Positions 7,307-8,390 of a stretch of DNA of 8,390 nucleotides are shown here, piece by piece. The DNA lies in the NCBI GenBank assembly GCA_023416575.1, contig JAEZHL010000020.1:1-8390 (forward strand), in the 5' to 3' direction. How positions within the stretch are numbered: the stretch's first letter is position 1; each line of letters begins with the position of its first letter. This stretch comes from Pseudomonadota bacterium (GTDB taxonomy: Bacteria; Pseudomonadota; Alphaproteobacteria; Rhizobiales; Hyphomicrobiaceae). The notes beneath the pieces are model-generated. The model made no database searches, was not told the DNA's origin, and saw only the letters and a program-made list of their open reading frames with translations. A program made the position numbers and the translations under genes.

Positions 7307-7336
7307 CTGAATAAAGCTGACCCATTAACTATTCAG
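7307..7336. terminator. Stem-loop between convergent cyd operon and minus-strand genes
   Basis: CTGAATA (7307-7313) and TATTCAG (7330-7336) are perfect inverted repeats around a 16-base loop. On the minus strand the stem is followed by CTAC and a run of five T (complement of AAAAA at 7298-7302), which fits an intrinsic terminator for the membrane-protein gene, whose TGA stop (7335-7333) lies inside the stem. On the plus strand it would sit 54 bases after the last cyd gene, without a T-run. The stem is AT-rich, so efficiency is uncertain. Confidence 0.45.
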
Positions 7337-7830
7337 GGTTGCGCACGGCGCGCTTCCTCGTTTTCCGCGATCCTCACTCGCAGTAGCTCACTTTCGTTAT
7401 GTAGCTGCATGATGGTTCCTGGAATGCTCAATGACCAAATAAGCGATGCCGCACTCAGCCCTAGGTAAAGTGCTTCGAAAATACCTGCTATATTTGGTAA
7501 TGTCTTCATCAGAAGTTCCGCATAGAACACAAGCACAAGAATTATTATATATGCATAAAATAGCCAATTATGCCGACGAACGCGCCTCGTCATTTCTGTC
7601 GAATATCTGCTCTGCGAAGCTCTGCTCTTAAACGCCTCTGGCCGCGTTATTGCTATCATATTTAGTGCGACAGTCAAAAAACCAGCCAGCACAGAAAAAA
7701 TAGTCGCCACCAAGGCGGAGAGATCCACATCTGGAGATACTAGGGTGCTCCGAAAAATCAACACCATGACGCCCGCGATCAGGCCGCCACCAAAGACGGC
7801 TGCCTTGCCCGGAGATATTGACATCGTCAC
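7333..7830 (-). CDS. Four-helix membrane protein of unknown family (RexB-like topology)
   Basis: I do not recognise the family with certainty. The 165-aa product has four hydrophobic segments at about 10-27, 37-61, 89-107 and 115-137. A basic loop (ITRPEAFKSR... to TRRVRRHN, 62-88) should be cytosolic, and a charged tail (SELLRVRIAENEEARR) may be helical. There is no signal peptide or enzymatic motif. Its GTG start overlaps the stop of the upstream minus-strand gene (GTGA, 7830-7827); an in-frame ATG at 7824 has AGAG 8 bases upstream and may be the true start. The topology (two helices, basic loop, two helices, charged tail), the small size and the position after a larger soluble protein gene match phage lambda RexB, a 144-aa ion-channel-forming exclusion protein. 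Short similarities in the first and last helices agree, as far as I can recall RexB. This is a hypothesis only. Low GC suggests acquisition by transfer. Confidence 0.75.
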   Translation of the reverse strand: MTMSISPGKAAVFGGGLIAGVMVLIFRSTLVSPDVDLSALVATIFSVLAGFLTVALNMIAITRPEAFKSRASQSRYSTEMTRRVRRHNWLFYAYIIILVLVFYAELLMKTLPNIAGIFEALYLGLSAASLIWSLSIPGTIMQLHNESELLRVRIAENEEARRAQP

Positions 7831-8390
7831 AGCTCTATTTGACCGGCAGCAAGAAGCTCAGCGTAGAACTCTTCCAGCTTAACCCATGCTTCTCCATGGT
7901 CTATTGTTGTGCCAACTGCATTCATGTCAACACGTTTGCTTAGCCTGATGTTCTCGTGGTCTATCCGTGAGCCGGATCGAAGTTTGATGTATATGCTTGG
8001 ATCGTCATCCTCTACAGCCACCCGCGCGGCGCGATCGAACTTATCCTGCGTGACAATGCCTTGCCGACGTTGATTGAACGATATTATCAGCCTAGCGTTT
8101 ATGTTAGAGAAATCCTGATCAAGCAAATCCACTACGTTTGCTTCACTGCCTACTAGGGTCATGACGGCTTCTTTAACGCCGGCCTTAATTCGACCCGACA
8201 ACGTCGCGTCCGTTCCTGTCTCGGCATCCAGTTCATCCAGTGTTGCGGACAATCCAACCTCTTGAACACCAGATTGCATTATCTCTTGAATTTTCTCTCG
8301 GTTTGCGACGGCCGCGAAATCGAGCCGGTGGGATTGTGGTGGCAGCCTGAGCCGAATAGCAAGCTGTTGGATGTAGTAGCGCAGCACACC
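7827..8390 (-). CDS. Unknown soluble protein, 5'-truncated by the window (RexA-like candidate)
   Basis: The frame is open to the right edge, so the N terminus is outside the window. A GTG at 8387 could start 186 aa, but the frame continues through 8390 (Gly codon), and no ribosome binding site can be judged. The visible 187 residues have no membrane segments or signal peptide. Counting from the GTG at 8387, a mixed helical part (about 1-95) is followed by an alternating segment: strand ARLIISF (98-104), helix DKFDRAARVAV (115-125), strand SIYIKLRSG (131-139), IRLSKRVDM (147-155), and a C-terminal helix WVKLEEFYAELLAAG. No catalytic motif is seen. The stop overlaps the start of the membrane-protein gene by 4 bases, so the two are coupled and probably act together. 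The order of strand, helix, two strands and C-terminal helix is reminiscent of the C-terminal half of lambda RexA; this is weak and inferred. It may instead be a defence sensor of another family. Confidence 0.75.
   Translation of the reverse strand, partial: GVLRYYIQQLAIRLRLPPQSHRLDFAAVANREKIQEIMQSGVQEVGLSATLDELDAETGTDATLSGRIKAGVKEAVMTLVGSEANVVDLLDQDFSNINARLIISFNQRRQGIVTQDKFDRAARVAVEDDDPSIYIKLRSGSRIDHENIRLSKRVDMNAVGTTIDHGEAWVKLEEFYAELLAAGQIEL

Larger units (their letters stand above)
7300..8390. other. Low-GC accessory segment (probable horizontally acquired island edge)
   Basis: From about 7300 rightward the composition changes abruptly: 19 of 60 bases are G/C at 7501-7560 and 26 of 60 at 8101-8160, against 39 of 60 at 6121-6180. 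AT-rich codons such as ATA and ATT appear, the coding strand flips, and the genes are not conserved metabolic genes. No tRNA, integrase, insertion sequence or attachment-site repeat is visible on this side, so the mechanism of entry is unknown. The island continues beyond the right edge. Confidence 0.6.

Noticed and set aside
7446..7631. Plus-strand 61-codon frame within the accessory segment
   Set aside because: It is antisense to the four-helix membrane-protein gene, has no ribosome binding site that I can support and shows no family pattern.
7253..8390. CRISPR array, tRNA, integrase or insertion-sequence end in the accessory segment
   Set aside because: No regularly spaced repeats, tRNA-like fold, recombinase motif or terminal inverted repeat with target duplication could be found within the window.

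Overview
The window comes from a high-GC bacterium, most likely an alphaproteobacterium. The evidence is GC-rich coding (39 of 60 bases are G or C at 6121-6180), alphaproteobacterial-looking Dxs and CydA sequences, and the cluster histone-deacetylase-family gene / xseB / dxs, which I recall as a recurrent linkage in Hyphomicrobiales-type genomes. The order cannot be fixed from the sequence alone.

Layout, left to right. (1) 1-81: last codons of a crotonase (enoyl-CoA hydratase/isomerase) gene, then a 98-base spacer with two hairpins. (2) 180-1061: an HSDL2-like short-chain dehydrogenase, probably part of the same acyl-CoA or lipid neighbourhood. (3) 1253-4571: an HDAC-superfamily deacetylase, xseB (exonuclease VII small subunit) and dxs (first step of the MEP isoprenoid pathway), all on the + strand. 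The first two are tightly spaced, and dxs has its own consensus -10 box and a GTG start. (4) 4691-7252: an overlapping operon for a short-Q-loop, cyanide-insensitive-type cytochrome bd quinol oxidase: cydA, cydB and a 44-codon DUF2474-like single-pass membrane peptide gene. (5) From about 7300 to the right edge the base composition drops sharply and the coding strand flips. Two translationally coupled minus-strand genes lie here: one whose 5' end is outside the window, and a 165-aa four-helix membrane protein.

Regions 1-4 are ordinary chromosomal metabolism: quinone-linked respiration, isoprenoid precursor supply (which also feeds the ubiquinone side chain) and DNA repair. The right end is the unusual part. 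Its gene order (soluble protein, then small 4-TM protein), sizes, membrane topology and anomalous composition resemble the phage lambda RexA/RexB exclusion pair. I propose it as a divergent Rex-like two-gene abortive-infection cassette; this is inference from remembered architecture, not a database match. A stem-loop at 7307-7336 separates the cassette from the convergent cyd operon and marks the approximate island boundary.
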